From Amycolatopsis mediterranei (GTDB lineage: Bacteria > Actinomycetota > Actinomycetes > Mycobacteriales > Pseudonocardiaceae): 64,000 bases of DNA. The notes under the pieces were generated by a model. That model was given only the letters and a program-made list of their open reading frames with translations, made no database searches and had not been told where the DNA came from. Both the position numbers and the translations under genes were made by a program. This document shows positions 8,037 through 15,407 of the stretch, piece by piece. Each line of letters starts with the position of its first letter. The stretch's first letter is position 1. The DNA is taken from the NCBI RefSeq assembly GCF_026017845.1, contig NZ_CP100416.1, positions 5,638,887-5,702,886 on the forward strand, read 5' to 3'.

Positions 8037-11000
8037 ATGCCAACGGGCCGGGACAAGGCGCCACGGGAGCCGTCCGGGCAGTCCGCCCAGCCGGTCCGGC
8101 CGGCCCGCCGGGCGACCCCTCCCGCGTTGCTGCGCCTGCAGGCCTCGGCGGGCAACGCGGCGGTTTCGGGCCTGGTCGCGTTGCAGCGGCAGGGCTGTCC
8201 CGCTCCCCCGGTCGCTCCGCCCGGCGTGACCCCCGCGTCCGACCCGAAGTTCCAGTCGCTGAAGAAGGACGTCGGCGGCCAGGCCAAGACGGCGAAGGCG
8301 CACCCGCCCGCCGGCGCGGAGGTCAAGAAGGCGCAGGACGCCGCGGTGGCGCCGCCCGACGACAAGGACGCGCAGGCCAAGGCCGCCCAGGCGGACAAGA
8401 TGGCCGCGGCGAAACCGGCCGGCTTCGACAAGGCGGCCTTCATCGCGGCGGTGAACGCCGCGATCGCCAAGCAGGCGCCGAAAAACCTCGACGAGGCCGA
8501 CAAGTTCGCCACCTCCGGCAAGGCGGACCAGGTGAAGGCCGAGGTGCTGGGCAAGGTCACCAGCGGCAAGGACGCCTCGGCCAAGGACGTCACCGACCGG
8601 ACGAAGGAACCGCCGGACCCCGGCCGGGCCGTGGAAAAGCCGGTCACGCCGCTGCCGGAACCACCGGCCGCGCCCGTGCTGGCGCCGCCGGACGCGCGCA
8701 AGGCAACCCCGGACAAGGCGCCGCCCGAGCAGACGGATCTGCGGGCAGGCCAGTGCGAGACCCAGGGCGCGATGGCCGAGGCGGGCGTCACCGACCAGCA
8801 GCTGGCCGAGTCCAACGAGCCGGAGTTCACCGGCGCGCTGGCCGCGAAGCGGGAAGGCGAGCAGCACACGGCTTCGGCGCCGGCCGCGGTCCGCGAGTCC
8901 GAGGCCGGGCAGCTGGCCGCGGTGACCGGCGCGGCCCAGGCGTCCGGGCAGGCGGCGATGGCGGGCATGACGGGCGCCCGGTCGTCGTCGGCCCAGCGGG
9001 GCCAGGCGGCGAAGTCGGCCACGAAGTCGAAGGACGAGCAGGACCGGGCGCGGATCACCGGCGAGATCAAGGCGATCTTCGACGAGACCAAGACCAAGGT
9101 CGAGGGCGTGCTGGGCGCGCTCGACGACCAGGTGGCGAAGAAGTTCGAGGCCGGCGAGGCGCAGGCCAAGGCCGCGTTCACCGCCGACCACCAGGCGCGC
9201 ATGAAGCGCTTCAAGGACGAGCGCTACGACGGGATCACCGGCGCCGCGCGGTGGGCGTACGACCTCTTCGCCGACCTGCCCGCCGAAGCGAACAACCTCT
9301 TCCTCGAGGCCAAGAAGGTCTACGAGTCGAAGATGCAGGGCGTCATCGGCGACATCGCGGACTTCGTCGGCCAGAAGCTGGGCGAGGCCAAGCAGCTGAT
9401 CGCCGACGGCCGCGCCCGCGTGCAGCAGAAGGTGGCGTCCCAGTCGCCGGCGTTGCGCAAGATCGCCGGCGAGGCGGCGAAGGAGTTCGGCGGCCAGTTC
9501 GACGACCTCGAGAAGTCCGTCGACGAGAAGCAGGATGCGCTGGTCGAAGACCTGGCCCAGAAGTACGGCGAGGCCCGCAACGCCGTCGACGAGGAGATCA
9601 AGACGCTGCAGGCGGAGAACAAGGGCCTGTGGAGCAAGGCGAAGGAAGCCGTCGGCGGCGCGATCGAGACGATCCTGAAGCTGAAGGACATGCTGCTCGG
9701 CGTGCTTTCGCGGGCCGCGAACGCGGTCGGGTTGATCATCGCGAAGCCGATCGAGTTCCTCGGCAACCTGGTCAACGCGGTCAAGACCGGCGTGATGAAC
9801 TTCGGCGCCAACATCGTCGAGCACCTCAAGGAGGGCCTGAAGGGGTGGCTGCTGGGCAACCTGGCGAGCGCGGGCATCGAGATCCCGGAGGCGCTGGACG
9901 CCAAGGGCATCCTGAAGATGGTCCTGTCGCTGCTGGGCCTGACCTGGGCCAGCGTCCGCGCGCGGATCCTGCGGTTCATCCCCGAGCCGGTGCTGGCGAA
10001 GCTGGAGCAGACCCTCGACGTGGTCAAGATCCTGCTCACCGAGGGCGTGCCGGGCCTGTGGCGCTGGATCGTCGCGAAGCTGGGCGACCTGAAGGAAATG
10101 GTGCTCGGCCAGATCAAGGAATTCGTGATCGAGAAGATCGTCAAGGCGGGCATCACCTGGATCATTTCGATGCTCAACCCGGCGGCGGCGTTCATCAAGG
10201 CCTGCAAGGCGATCTACGACATCGTGATGTTCTTCGTGGACAAGGCCGCGCAGATCAAGGAGTTCGTGGATTCGGTCCTGGACTCGGTGGAGTCGATCGC
10301 CCGGGGCGGCTCGGGTGCGGTGGCGGGCCTGATCGAGCGGACGCTGGCGAAGGCGTTGCCGATGGTGCTGGGGTTCTTGGCCAGCCTGCTGGGGCTGGGC
10401 GGGATCTCGGAGAAGATCAAGTCGGTGCTGGAGAAGGTCCAGGCCCCGGTCGGCAAGGTGATCGACTCGGTCGTGGGGACCATCGTCAAGGCGGGCAAGA
10501 AGGTCTGGAGCAAGTTCAAGGGCAAGAAGGGCAGCGGGGTTCCGGACCCGCGCAGCGCCGGCCAGAAGCAGCAGGCGCTGGCCCAGGCGAAGCAGGCGGC
10601 CGACGCCGAGATGCGCAAGCCGAACGCGACCCAGCACACCGTCGAAGCGGCGTTGCCGAAGATCAAGGACACCTACCAGCTCACGACCATCGCGCTGGTG
10701 CCCACGAGCAACGGCAAGTTCAAGACCCACCTGGAAGTCAACCCGACCGACGACACCGGCGAACTCCCGCTGGGGCCGATGGCCCCGGTCGACGAAGCGA
10801 AGGTCTACCTCGGCAAGCGGTTCGTCGTGAAGGCGACCAACCGGGTCGCCAAGGTCACCGACGTCCGCCCCGACGGCTGGGTGACGCTCCAGTACGAGCT
10901 GGAACGCAACGCCGGCGGCCGGAGCAAGAGCTCCGAAGGGCGGCCGGCGTTCCCGGTGCTCAAGTTCCTGGCCAACACCCCGAACGGCGGCCCCGAACTC

Positions 11001-11471
11001 GCCCCGGCCGAAGGCGGCGCGAGCCAGACGCAGTACACGATCGACGGCAAGACGCTGCGGCCCGAGTACCACGACGTCCGCGCGGTCTTCTACGGCGGTT
11101 CCCACAAGTACAGCGGCCACGACGCCGCCAAGATCGCCGCGGTGATGCGGCCCGACGGGCGGACGTTCACCTGCCCGGGTGTCCCGTTCCTCGGCATCGC
11201 CCCGCACGTCGCCGCCCGCGTCAAGCCGAACAACGCCGACAACTACGCGCTGGACCACCGGAAGTCCGTGGCCGGGCACTGGAACACCCAGGGCCGGGAG
11301 AAGAGCCAGACCGACCGCTCCCAGTTCTACGCGGACCCGGGCAACCTCGAGGTCCTGTGCGGGTCGTGCAACAGCAAGAAGGGGTCCAAGGACGCCGACA
11401 CGGGCGCGGCCGAGCGGTACCGCAAGGACGTGGAGATCCCGGGCTTCACCGGCCCCGACGGGAAAGAGTGA
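8037..11471 (+). CDS. Large candidate eCIS cargo/effector with C-terminal HNH nuclease domain
   Basis: 1144 residues from the ATG at 8037; the ORF is open further upstream but only into the promoter gap. Layout: a short leader with LLRLQASAGNAAVSGL at about 31-46, a motif typical of proteins associated with actinobacterial eCIS; an Ala/Lys-rich helical region (about 60-500); a hydrophobic, amphipathic middle (about 530-830) containing GWLLGNLASAGIEIPEALD and FLASLLGLGGISEKI; and a C-terminal nuclease. The last has LDHRKS with DH at 1073-1074, Asn at 1103 and LCGSCNSKKG at 1107-1116, the usual HNH core. It is the only gene of the cluster on the plus strand. There is no signal peptide, which fits loading into a particle. 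No immunity-like gene lies beside it. No good ribosome site is seen, so the exact start is less certain. Confidence 0.8.
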   Translation: MPTGRDKAPREPSGQSAQPVRPARRATPPALLRLQASAGNAAVSGLVALQRQGCPAPPVAPPGVTPASDPKFQSLKKDVGGQAKTAKAHPPAGAEVKKAQDAAVAPPDDKDAQAKAAQADKMAAAKPAGFDKAAFIAAVNAAIAKQAPKNLDEADKFATSGKADQVKAEVLGKVTSGKDASAKDVTDRTKEPPDPGRAVEKPVTPLPEPPAAPVLAPPDARKATPDKAPPEQTDLRAGQCETQGAMAEAGVTDQQLAESNEPEFTGALAAKREGEQHTASAPAAVRESEAGQLAAVTGAAQASGQAAMAGMTGARSSSAQRGQAAKSATKSKDEQDRARITGEIKAIFDETKTKVEGVLGALDDQVAKKFEAGEAQAKAAFTADHQARMKRFKDERYDGITGAARWAYDLFADLPAEANNLFLEAKKVYESKMQGVIGDIADFVGQKLGEAKQLIADGRARVQQKVASQSPALRKIAGEAAKEFGGQFDDLEKSVDEKQDALVEDLAQKYGEARNAVDEEIKTLQAENKGLWSKAKEAVGGAIETILKLKDMLLGVLSRAANAVGLIIAKPIEFLGNLVNAVKTGVMNFGANIVEHLKEGLKGWLLGNLASAGIEIPEALDAKGILKMVLSLLGLTWASVRARILRFIPEPVLAKLEQTLDVVKILLTEGVPGLWRWIVAKLGDLKEMVLGQIKEFVIEKIVKAGITWIISMLNPAAAFIKACKAIYDIVMFFVDKAAQIKEFVDSVLDSVESIARGGSGAVAGLIERTLAKALPMVLGFLASLLGLGGISEKIKSVLEKVQAPVGKVIDSVVGTIVKAGKKVWSKFKGKKGSGVPDPRSAGQKQQALAQAKQAADAEMRKPNATQHTVEAALPKIKDTYQLTTIALVPTSNGKFKTHLEVNPTDDTGELPLGPMAPVDEAKVYLGKRFVVKATNRVAKVTDVRPDGWVTLQYELERNAGGRSKSSEGRPAFPVLKFLANTPNGGPELAPAEGGASQTQYTIDGKTLRPEYHDVRAVFYGGSHKYSGHDAAKIAAVMRPDGRTFTCPGVPFLGIAPHVAARVKPNNADNYALDHRKSVAGHWNTQGREKSQTDRSQFYADPGNLEVLCGSCNSKKGSKDADTGAAERYRKDVEIPGFTGPDGKE

Positions 11472-11504
11472 TCCCGGCCGGGCGTTCTCGGACGGCGCAG
11501 CCGA

Positions 11505-12248
11505 TCAGGCCTCTTCTTCGGCCTCTTCCTCACGCTGCACGAAGGTCTGCGCCATCTTTTCTTCGCCTTCCTCGGCCTCCGGCGCTTCCTCCCGCTGAAC
11601 GGCCGCGGAATCCTCCGAATGCGCAGCGTGGCCGCCGTCCTCGCAACGCTGCACCGCGGGCCCGGCCGGAGCCGGCGAAGACATCAGCCGGTCCGCGTTC
11701 GCCACGGCTTCGCGCTCGAAGCGGTCCGAAGGATCCGACACCTTCACCCCGCCCCCGGCGTCCGTCCCGTCCACCGGCCCGCTCCGCTGCTGCACCACGT
11801 GCGTCAGCTCGTGCGCCAGCATGTGCTTGCCGGAATCGGACGAAGGGTCGTACTTGTCGCGCTGGAACACGATGTTGGACCCCACCGTGTACGCCTGCGC
11901 GTTCACCGACTTCGCCGAGTCGTGCGCCGCCCCGTCCGTGTGGACCCGGACGTCGCCGAAGTCGTGGCCGAAGCGGGACTCCATGTCCACGCGGGTCGAG
12001 GTGTCCAGCGGCGTTCCGCCACCCGAACCGACCACGTCGTGGACCGGGGAGCGGTCCTCCTCCACCAGCGAAGCCGTCCCCGCGTTGCCCGCCGCGCGCT
12101 GCAAGCCCAGCATGCCCGCCGGACCCAGGACGTCGGTGCGGCCGGCCGCGGCCGCCCGGCCCAGCAGGTCGTGGTCGTCCCGCTCGATGCGGTCGCCCTT
12201 CGGCCGCAGGGCCGGTTCGAGGTCGTTTTCGTGACTGTGCCCGCGCAT
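11505..12248 (-). CDS. DUF4157 protein with HELTH metallopeptidase motif, eCIS-associated
   Basis: 247 residues. The DUF4157 core (about 80-155) has LDTSTRVDMESRFGHDFGDV, VHTD, AYTVGSNIVF and the zinc-peptidase motif HELTH at 146-150. Before it, MLGLQRAAGNAG at 46-57 repeats the leader motif of the cargo gene next door. The tail is Glu-rich and carries three VQR triplets (AVQRCED, AVQREEA, FVQREEE). DUF4157 proteins are a hallmark of actinobacterial and cyanobacterial eCIS loci. Peptidase activity on cargo is possible but unproved. The gene ends 33 bases from the convergent cargo gene and starts after a gap with the shared palindrome; GAGGGAG lies before the ATG. Confidence 0.85.
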   Translation of the reverse strand: MRGHSHENDLEPALRPKGDRIERDDHDLLGRAAAAGRTDVLGPAGMLGLQRAAGNAGTASLVEEDRSPVHDVVGSGGGTPLDTSTRVDMESRFGHDFGDVRVHTDGAAHDSAKSVNAQAYTVGSNIVFQRDKYDPSSDSGKHMLAHELTHVVQQRSGPVDGTDAGGGVKVSDPSDRFEREAVANADRLMSSPAPAGPAVQRCEDGGHAAHSEDSAAVQREEAPEAEEGEEKMAQTFVQREEEAEEEA

Positions 12249-12312
12249 GACAGCTCCCTCCGCCGCCCGTAAAGCTTGCCCCGCCGCCGCGCCGCGCGCC
12301 AGACTGGCGGGC

Positions 12313-12350
12313 CCGTCCGGAAGGGCAGCGAAACCTGCCCCTCCGGGCAG
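12313..12350. promoter_or_regulatory. Shared eCIS palindrome upstream of the DUF4157 gene, with a weaker second copy
   Basis: CTGCCCCTCCGGGCAG at 12335-12350 has perfect 6-bp arms with 4-bp spacing, as in the sheath promoter. A degenerate copy (CTGCCCTTCCGGACGG on the minus strand, 12313-12328) lies 22 bp away, about two helix turns. The strong copy is 87 bp upstream of the DUF4157 start and begins right after the stop codon of the AAA+ gene. Confidence 0.55.
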
Positions 12351-12351
12351 C

Positions 12352-14337
12352 TCAGCCGTCCGTCACCATCGCCAGGTAGGGCCCGAACTCCCGGTCGAGG
12401 CAGAGCCGGCCCAGCTTGCGGTACTCCCGCGCGACCGCGCCGACCAGGTCGCTCATCGCCACCGGGCGGCCCGCCTCGGCGGCCAGGTACGCGCCGGTGA
12501 CCGCGGCCGAACGGATGTGGCCGCCCGCCAGTTCGAACGCCTCGGCGAGGAAGCCCAGGTCCAGGTCCGCCCCGCGCGGCATCCGGACGCCCAGGCAGCG
12601 GTCCCACAGCCGGTGGCGGAGTTCGACGTCCGGCAGGGGGAAGTCGACGATGACGTCGAGCCGCCGGGTGAAGGCCTCGTCGAGGTTCGCCCGCAGGTTC
12701 GTGGCCAGCACCGCGATCCCGTCGAACGTCTCCATCCGCTGCAGCAGGTACGCGCTTTCGATGTTGGCGTACCGGTCGTGCGCGTCGCGGACTTCCGACC
12801 GCTTGCCGAAGATCGCGTCCGCCTCGTCGAAGAGCAGGACGCCGTTGACCCCGGACGCCTCGGTGAAGATCCGCTCCAGGTTCTTCTCCGTCTCGCCGAC
12901 GTACTTGTCGACCACGGTCGCCAGGTTCACGGTGTAGAGGTCCAGCCCGAGCGACGAGGCGATCACCTCGGCGGACATCGTCTTGCCGGTCCCCGAGTCC
13001 CCCGCGAAGAGCCCGGTGACCCCCCGGCCGCGGCCGCCGCCCGGGCGCATCCGCCAGTCGTCGAGCACCTGGTCGCGGTAGCGCGCCCGGGCCGCGAGTT
13101 CGTCCAGCAGGGACAGCACGCCCGCCGGCAGCACCAGGTCGGCCCAGCCGACGACCGGTTCGATCCGCCGCGCGAGCCGTTGCAGCCCGGCCGCGTTCTG
13201 GCTGCGCGCCCCCGCCCGGACGTGGGCCGTGCGGACCAGCCCGTCGTCGGCCAGCGCGGTCACCGAGGCGGCCTTCGCCGCGCGGGCGATCTGCCCGGGT
13301 CCCAGCACGAAGTGGGCGGTCTCCTCCCCCGGGTCGACGCCCGGGGCGAGCCGGCCCTCGAGGCGGCTGCGCCAGAGTTCCGCGCGGTCGGCGGCGGAGA
13401 GCGGCAGCGCGTCGAGCTGCAGCGGCGGCGTCGCGCTCCAGCGCGGGTCCCAGGCTCCGGTGCCGTGCGCCACCAGCGGGATCGCCGGGTGCGCGAGTGC
13501 CTCCAGCCGCGGGTCCTCGACCGGGCCCAGCACGATCCCGGCGCCGCGCAGCAGCGCCTCCCGCCGCAGCGAGGCGGTGAGCTCGGCGTGGCCGGGTTCG
13601 GCCTGCCAGCGCTCCGCGTCCACCACCAGCGCCGGGTAGCCGGCCGCGGCCAGCGCGCCGACGCCGAGTTCCTCGGCCCCGCCACCGGGCTGTTCCTTCA
13701 GGTAGACGAGCCCGACCCGGCCGCGGATCGCGCGGGCGAGCCGCTCCCGGCCCGGCACTTCGACGAGTTCGGTGCCCAGGTGCGCGCAGCCGGCGAGCTC
13801 GGGCGCGAGCCGGTCGTCGCCGAGCAGGTGGTTGACCACCCGGTCGGGGACGCGCAGCGTGCGCGAGAGGAACGGCCGTTCGTCTTCGCCCACGGTGAGC
13901 AGGCCGCAGGTGACCAGCGGGGAGTCGGCGTCGAGCCGGGCGCGCCCGGCCGCCGACGCCTCGGGGATGCCGCACAGGCGCAGCGCCAGCCCGGCGCTGG
14001 CGCGGCGGCGGGTCACGTCGTCGTTGAGGTAGCCGTAGAACTGCTCGAACCGGCTGTCCAGGTCGGGGGCGAGGGCGACCAGCAGCAGTTCGACGTCGAC
14101 GCCGGTGAGTCCCGCGCGTTCGGCGAGCGGGCGCAGCCTGCCGTCCGGGACGGAGTCGGTGAACGGCGTGAACGGCTCGCGGAGCCCTTCCAGCAGCGCA
14201 TCGATCGTCTCGTTGGACAGGTACAGGCCGCGGAACGGGTCGTCGGGGTTCGGGTCGGCCGCGCGACGGCTGTCGACGGCGTCGCGGATGCGCTGTTCGA
14301 GCCGGGCCAGCCGCTCGAACAGGTACTCCAGGCTCAC
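12352..14337 (-). CDS. AAA+ ATPase of the eCIS (Afp15-like)
   Basis: 661 residues. The N-terminal two thirds are helical and variable (winged-helix-like segments with many Leu/Arg). The C-terminal third is a classical AAA+ module: Walker A GDSGTGKT at 446-453, Walker B LLFDEADA at 501-508, KRSEV and an arginine-rich sensor region with NLRANLDEAFTRRLDV. AAA+ proteins of this type are fixed members of eCIS loci and are required for assembly or release of particles in Afp/Pvc systems; they are not part of the final particle core. It overlaps the DUF4255 gene by 4 bases and has no obvious defect. Confidence 0.9.
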   Translation of the reverse strand: MSLEYLFERLARLEQRIRDAVDSRRAADPNPDDPFRGLYLSNETIDALLEGLREPFTPFTDSVPDGRLRPLAERAGLTGVDVELLLVALAPDLDSRFEQFYGYLNDDVTRRRASAGLALRLCGIPEASAAGRARLDADSPLVTCGLLTVGEDERPFLSRTLRVPDRVVNHLLGDDRLAPELAGCAHLGTELVEVPGRERLARAIRGRVGLVYLKEQPGGGAEELGVGALAAAGYPALVVDAERWQAEPGHAELTASLRREALLRGAGIVLGPVEDPRLEALAHPAIPLVAHGTGAWDPRWSATPPLQLDALPLSAADRAELWRSRLEGRLAPGVDPGEETAHFVLGPGQIARAAKAASVTALADDGLVRTAHVRAGARSQNAAGLQRLARRIEPVVGWADLVLPAGVLSLLDELAARARYRDQVLDDWRMRPGGGRGRGVTGLFAGDSGTGKTMSAEVIASSLGLDLYTVNLATVVDKYVGETEKNLERIFTEASGVNGVLLFDEADAIFGKRSEVRDAHDRYANIESAYLLQRMETFDGIAVLATNLRANLDEAFTRRLDVIVDFPLPDVELRHRLWDRCLGVRMPRGADLDLGFLAEAFELAGGHIRSAAVTGAYLAAEAGRPVAMSDLVGAVAREYRKLGRLCLDREFGPYLAMVTDG

Positions 14338-14993
14338 CGCGGCTTCCGGTGGGTGCGCGCCATCGCGACCCGGCGCTGCCCTTCGACGGCCCCGGTCGCG
14401 GACACGTGGTGCCCGAGGAGCTCGCCGTCACCGGTGTCGAGCTTGAGGCCTTCCTTGGCGGGCGGCCCGGCCGGGTAGACGCGTCCACTGTGGATCGGCG
14501 CGGAGACCACGACGTCCAGCGACGGCTTGAGTTCGCCGCCCAGCGCGGTCCACACGTCGGCGAACGCGCGGTCCTCCGGTGGCGGCAGCGCGACGGTCAT
14601 CGGCACCGGCAGCCCCATCTCGGCCAGCGACCCGCTGAGCACCTCGGCCGGCACGGCTTCGTGGCGCAGCAGCCCGAGCAGCAGGTCCGACAGCACGCGG
14701 TGCTCGTCTTCCGGCCGCTGGGTCCAGGCGGTGACCAGGTAGGACAGCTTGACGTGCTTGGGCGGCAGGTGCCGCGCCGCGACCTCGCCGCGCTGGTCGT
14801 ACTCGTTGAGCAGCCCCCGCGACCGGCGCCGCATGTCCTCGCGCACGTCGTAGAGGTAGATGTTCACCGTCGGCGCGTTCCGCCGGGCGGCCCAGTCCTT
14901 GGTGGGCGCGTCGAAGGCGACGTCGACCTCGCTGCCGCGCAGCGCCTCGTCCTTCACCAGCCGGCGCAGCGCCTCGTCGACCTCGTGGATCAC
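14334..14993 (-). CDS. DUF4255 protein, eCIS cap/tail terminator (Afp16 N-domain type)
   Basis: 219 residues from the GTG at 14993, chosen because GAGGAGG stands 8 bases upstream and the protein then starts MIHEVDEALRRLVKDEAL, the usual DUF4255 start. NIYLYDVREDMRRRS near 50, the KLSYLVTAWT strand and LLGLLRHEAVPAEVL follow, as in the Pvc16/Afp16 terminator that caps tube and sheath. The longer ORF up to 15122 would run through the shared palindrome and is rejected. It is the first gene of the AAA+ operon and the last eCIS gene on this side. Confidence 0.88.
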   Translation of the reverse strand: MIHEVDEALRRLVKDEALRGSEVDVAFDAPTKDWAARRNAPTVNIYLYDVREDMRRRSRGLLNEYDQRGEVAARHLPPKHVKLSYLVTAWTQRPEDEHRVLSDLLLGLLRHEAVPAEVLSGSLAEMGLPVPMTVALPPPEDRAFADVWTALGGELKPSLDVVVSAPIHSGRVYPAGPPAKEGLKLDTGDGELLGHHVSATGAVEGQRRVAMARTHRKPR

Positions 14994-15086
14994 CGGCGGA
15001 CCTCCTCGCACTGGCGGTGTCTCCACGATGATCGCGCCCGGGCTCCCCGGCCAGCCGCGCAGCGGCGAACCTTCGGGTACGCCCGG

Positions 15087-15102
15087 CTGCCCGTACGGGC
15101 AA
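15087..15102. promoter_or_regulatory. Shared eCIS palindrome upstream of the DUF4255 gene
   Basis: CTGCCCGTACGGGCAA: arms identical to the other two sites apart from the last base, with the same 4-bp spacing. It lies 94 bp upstream of the GTG of the DUF4255 gene, a position like that of the copy before the DUF4157 gene (87 bp). Confidence 0.55.
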
Positions 15103-15148
15103 AGTGTGTACCGGACGATCACGACCAGGGCCGATCGATGGTGCGACG

Positions 15149-15345
15149 TTGCCGAACCTCACGCGGGGAGCACGGTCGTTCATGCTCGTCGAGAACGTGG
15201 TGGTCGCTGCCGAATACCGGCGGTCGGGCGTGGGCGCGGCGCTGGTCGAGGCGGCCTTCGCCATCGCCCGGCAAGCGCGGTGCTACAAGGTCCTGCTGGC
15301 TGTCCCGGTCCGGCCGGGAAGCCGCCCTGAACGCTTTCACGCACG
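15149..15345 (+). pseudogene. Remnant of a GNAT acetyltransferase
   Basis: One frame reads PNLTRGARSFMLVENVVVA then EYRRSGVGAALVEAAF and CYKVLLA, the acetyl-CoA binding half of a GNAT enzyme (R-x-x-G-V-G-A motif). After about 15300 the similarity moves to another frame (SGREAALNAFTHGAS), so there is a frameshift. The N-terminal half is missing and replaced by the eCIS promoter region. It is a broken gene at the boundary of the eCIS cluster. Confidence 0.55.
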
Positions 15346-15384
15346 GAGCGAGCCGGGTCCGCGCGGTGCGGACCCGGCTCGCTC
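15346..15384 (-). terminator. Strong hairpin terminator behind the His/Asp-rich gene
   Basis: Perfect 17-bp stem (arms 15346-15362 and 15368-15384) with loop GCGGT. It begins 24 bases after the stop of the minus-strand gene at 15408. No T-run follows, as usual for actinomycete terminators. Confidence 0.75.
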
Positions 15385-15407
15385 AGCCTCGGCTGTGACC
15401 GGGAACG

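Noticed and set aside
7926..11279. Long open frame (about 1100 codons) on the minus strand opposite the HNH cargo gene
   Set aside because: It is the high-GC mirror of the cargo gene; its product is Arg/Leu/Gly-rich low complexity without domain signs, while the plus-strand frame has clear motifs.
8753..12250. Another very long plus-strand frame overlapping the cargo and DUF4157 genes
   Set aside because: It reads as Arg/Gly/Pro-rich low complexity and covers two real genes in wrong frames.
1..14993. Type VI secretion system or prophage as explanation of the tail genes
   Set aside because: No TssJLM membrane complex, ClpV or Hcp-type genes and no capsid, terminase or integrase; DUF4157, DUF4255 and LysM genes fit eCIS.
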